This document shows positions 14,583 through 15,985 of a DNA stretch of 15,985 nucleotides, in pieces (positions within the stretch are counted from its first letter, which is position 1; each line of letters begins with the position of its first letter). The notes beneath the pieces were generated by a model. It was given only the letters and a program-made list of their open reading frames with translations. It did not search any database and was not told the origin of the DNA. The stretch spans positions 1 through 15,985 of the forward strand of contig JAPKCN010000019.1 of the NCBI GenBank assembly GCA_028822945.1, given 5' to 3'. The translations under genes and the position numbers were made by a program. Origin of the DNA: Porticoccaceae bacterium. GTDB lineage: Bacteria; Pseudomonadota; Gammaproteobacteria; Pseudomonadales; Porticoccaceae.

Positions 14583-15824
14583 ATGCAGATATACCGCGTT
14601 GGCGGGGCTGTGCGCGATCGTCTGCTAAATTATCCGAGCAGCGAAAACGACTGGGTTGTGGTGGGTGCATCTCCGAGCGACATGATCGAACTCGGGTATC
14701 GTCCCGTCGGCCGTGACTTCCCTGTCTTCATTAACCCGCAAAGTGGCGAGGAATATGCCCTTGCGCGAACCGAGCGGAAGTCTGGCCACGGCTATCGCGG
14801 TTTTACCTTTTATACGGCGCGCGACGTTACACTTATTGACGATTTACAGCGTCGTGATCTGACCATCAATGCCATGGCCGAGGACGCCGAAGGCAGCGTT
14901 ATCGATCCCTATAATGGACAGCAAGATCTGCACGACAAAATCCTCCGTCACGTTTCCGATGCATTTCTCGAGGATCCCTTGCGTGTGCTCCGCACCGCGC
15001 GCTTTGCTGCCCGATATCACCACCTTGGTTTTCGCATCGCAAGTGAGACAATGGATGCGATGTGCGCGCTGGTTGATAGCGGCGAAATCTCACATTTGGT
15101 CGCCGAACGGGTCTGGCGAGAAACACAGCGAGCACTTAGCGAAAAAGCTCCGCAAGTATATTTTCAAACACTGCGCGACAGCGGAGCGTTAGCAGTGTTA
15201 ATGCCCGAATTGGACCGCCTATTCGGTATTCAACAATGCTCAAATGAGTATATCGAAATCGACATCGGCGTAAATACCCTGTTGGCTCTTGGTCGGGCAG
15301 CTAAATTATCAGTCGACTGCGCCGAGCGCTTTGCAGTGCTAGTTCACGAGGTCGGTAAAGGTCTCGTTGACACAATGATGACGCAGCGTCAAGACGGCTA
15401 CGAAGTAATCGGGTTGCCGTTGATAGAAACTCTCTGCGCACGCTTGAAAGTACCTAATGAATATCGTAAATTGGCGCTTACGGTTACACGTTATCATCTC
15501 CAGTGTCATCGGGCATGCGAGTTGCAACCAGTAACTTTGAGAACCCTTCTTGTGGATGTTGGAGCCGGGAAATCCGCCGAAAAATTAGAGCGTTTTTTAC
15601 GCTGTTGTGAGGTCGATGCAGACAGCCGGGTAGAATTTGTAAACCGTGACTATCGAGCCTTGACCTATTTGCGCCTCGCGCAAAGCGTCCTGATCAACAC
15701 CAGCGTCGCCGATCTAGTCGCATCGGATGTGGCCGGTGACGAAATTGGACGGCAACTGCAACGCCGTCAAATACAGCGGTTAGCCGATTTTAAGGCTACC
15801 TACCATGAAGAGACCGACGCCTGA
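14583..15824 (+). CDS. cca: CCA-adding enzyme (tRNA nucleotidyltransferase)
   Basis: Cca adds or repairs the 3' CCA end of tRNAs from CTP and ATP without a template, in the cytoplasm. The 413 residues align with E. coli Cca (412) along most of the length. Landmarks are GGAVRD at 7-12, the metal site at 21-23 (END where E. coli has DRD), GRDFPVF at 43-49, EEYALARTERKSG at 56-68, RRDLTINAMA at 90-99, EDPLRVLRTARFAARY at 130-145 and AERVWRET at 174-181. The C-terminal half is the HD-domain region, but its motif is His255-Glu256 rather than His-Asp. Asn231 replaces the usual His, and a His-rich loop is QDGYE here, so phosphohydrolase activity is doubtful. His305 is kept. The start ATG has GAGG six bases upstream. 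Confidence 0.96.
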   Translation: MQIYRVGGAVRDRLLNYPSSENDWVVVGASPSDMIELGYRPVGRDFPVFINPQSGEEYALARTERKSGHGYRGFTFYTARDVTLIDDLQRRDLTINAMAEDAEGSVIDPYNGQQDLHDKILRHVSDAFLEDPLRVLRTARFAARYHHLGFRIASETMDAMCALVDSGEISHLVAERVWRETQRALSEKAPQVYFQTLRDSGALAVLMPELDRLFGIQQCSNEYIEIDIGVNTLLALGRAAKLSVDCAERFAVLVHEVGKGLVDTMMTQRQDGYEVIGLPLIETLCARLKVPNEYRKLALTVTRYHLQCHRACELQPVTLRTLLVDVGAGKSAEKLERFLRCCEVDADSRVEFVNRDYRALTYLRLAQSVLINTSVADLVASDVAGDEIGRQLQRRQIQRLADFKATYHEETDA

Positions 15825-15865
15825 CAGCATCATAACTGGCGCAATTAAAATCAAAGGGTAACATT

Positions 15866-15985
15866 ATGATAGTTCAAAAAAATTCCCAACCGGTGGTTCT
15901 TATCACCGGTGCAGCACGGCGTATTGGCGCCGAGGTAGCACGTTTGTTTCACCGTGCCGAATACCAGGTGATCGTGCACTTTAAC
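15866..15985 (+). CDS. folM: pteridine reductase FolM-type short-chain dehydrogenase, 5' part
   Basis: Only the first 40 codons are in the window. They form the start of a Rossmann fold: beta strand VVLITG, then TGAARRIG at 14-21, then helix and second strand YQVIVHFN. The TGxxRRIG form, instead of the common SDR TGxxxGIG, with an H-[FY]-N ending to the second strand, is typical of pteridine reductases of the FolM/PTR1 type, which reduce dihydropteridines with NADPH. The ATG follows AAAGGG with an eight-base spacer. It lies 41 bases after cca on the same strand and is probably co-transcribed. The rest of the active site is outside the window, so substrate is inferred. Confidence 0.8.
   Translation, partial: MIVQKNSQPVVLITGAARRIGAEVARLFHRAEYQVIVHFN

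Noticed and set aside
1..15985. Mobile elements, CRISPR arrays, tRNA or rRNA genes, phage or defence genes
   Set aside because: I saw no transposase, integrase, direct repeat array, cloverleaf or rRNA-like stretch; almost all sequence is accounted for by core housekeeping genes.

Overview
The window reads as ordinary chromosome of a gammaproteobacterium. The evidence is a smc-zipA-ligA cluster in the order known from Pseudomonas and relatives (zipA is essentially a gammaproteobacterial gene), a System I cytochrome c maturation (ccm) operon with separate ccmH and ccmI genes, and a cca gene whose product aligns with E. coli Cca almost end to end. A marine Cellvibrionales- or Pseudomonadales-type organism would fit, but that is inference. 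Making c-type cytochromes points to a respiring organism with cytochrome-based electron transport.

Layout: from about 14.28 kb down to base 5, every gene is on the minus strand. Read in the direction of transcription they are ccmA, ccmB, ccmC, ccmD, ccmE, ccmF, ccmG, ccmH, ccmI (tightly packed, mostly overlapping by 1 to 23 bases), a 123-base gap, smc, an 81-base gap with a hairpin, zipA, ligA, a small two-helix membrane protein, and a major facilitator (MFS) protein that hits a stop 5 bases from the window edge. A roughly 300-base intergenic region (about 14282-14582) separates this block from the plus-strand genes: cca, then the first 40 codons of a FolM-type pteridine reductase that runs off the right edge.

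How the genes work together: CcmA and CcmB with CcmC and CcmD handle heme delivery and release of holo-CcmE. CcmE is the covalent heme carrier. CcmG and CcmH keep the CXXCH cysteines of the apocytochrome reduced. CcmI recruits the apocytochrome, and CcmF with CcmH attaches the heme. All nine parts are present, apparently intact. SMC (chromosome condensation), ZipA (FtsZ anchor) and LigA (NAD+ DNA ligase) form a chromosome/division cluster. Cca repairs or adds tRNA CCA ends.

I found no mobile element, CRISPR array, RNA gene or convincing new system. The points most worth checking are small: a Cca whose HD phosphohydrolase domain lacks several metal-site residues and whose DxD motif is ExD; a candidate ATT start codon for ccmF next to a near-perfect Shine-Dalgarno sequence; a strong ribosome site upstream of ccmH that leads to an out-of-frame ATG; a short open frame ending three bases before cca; and the truncated MFS gene at the left edge.
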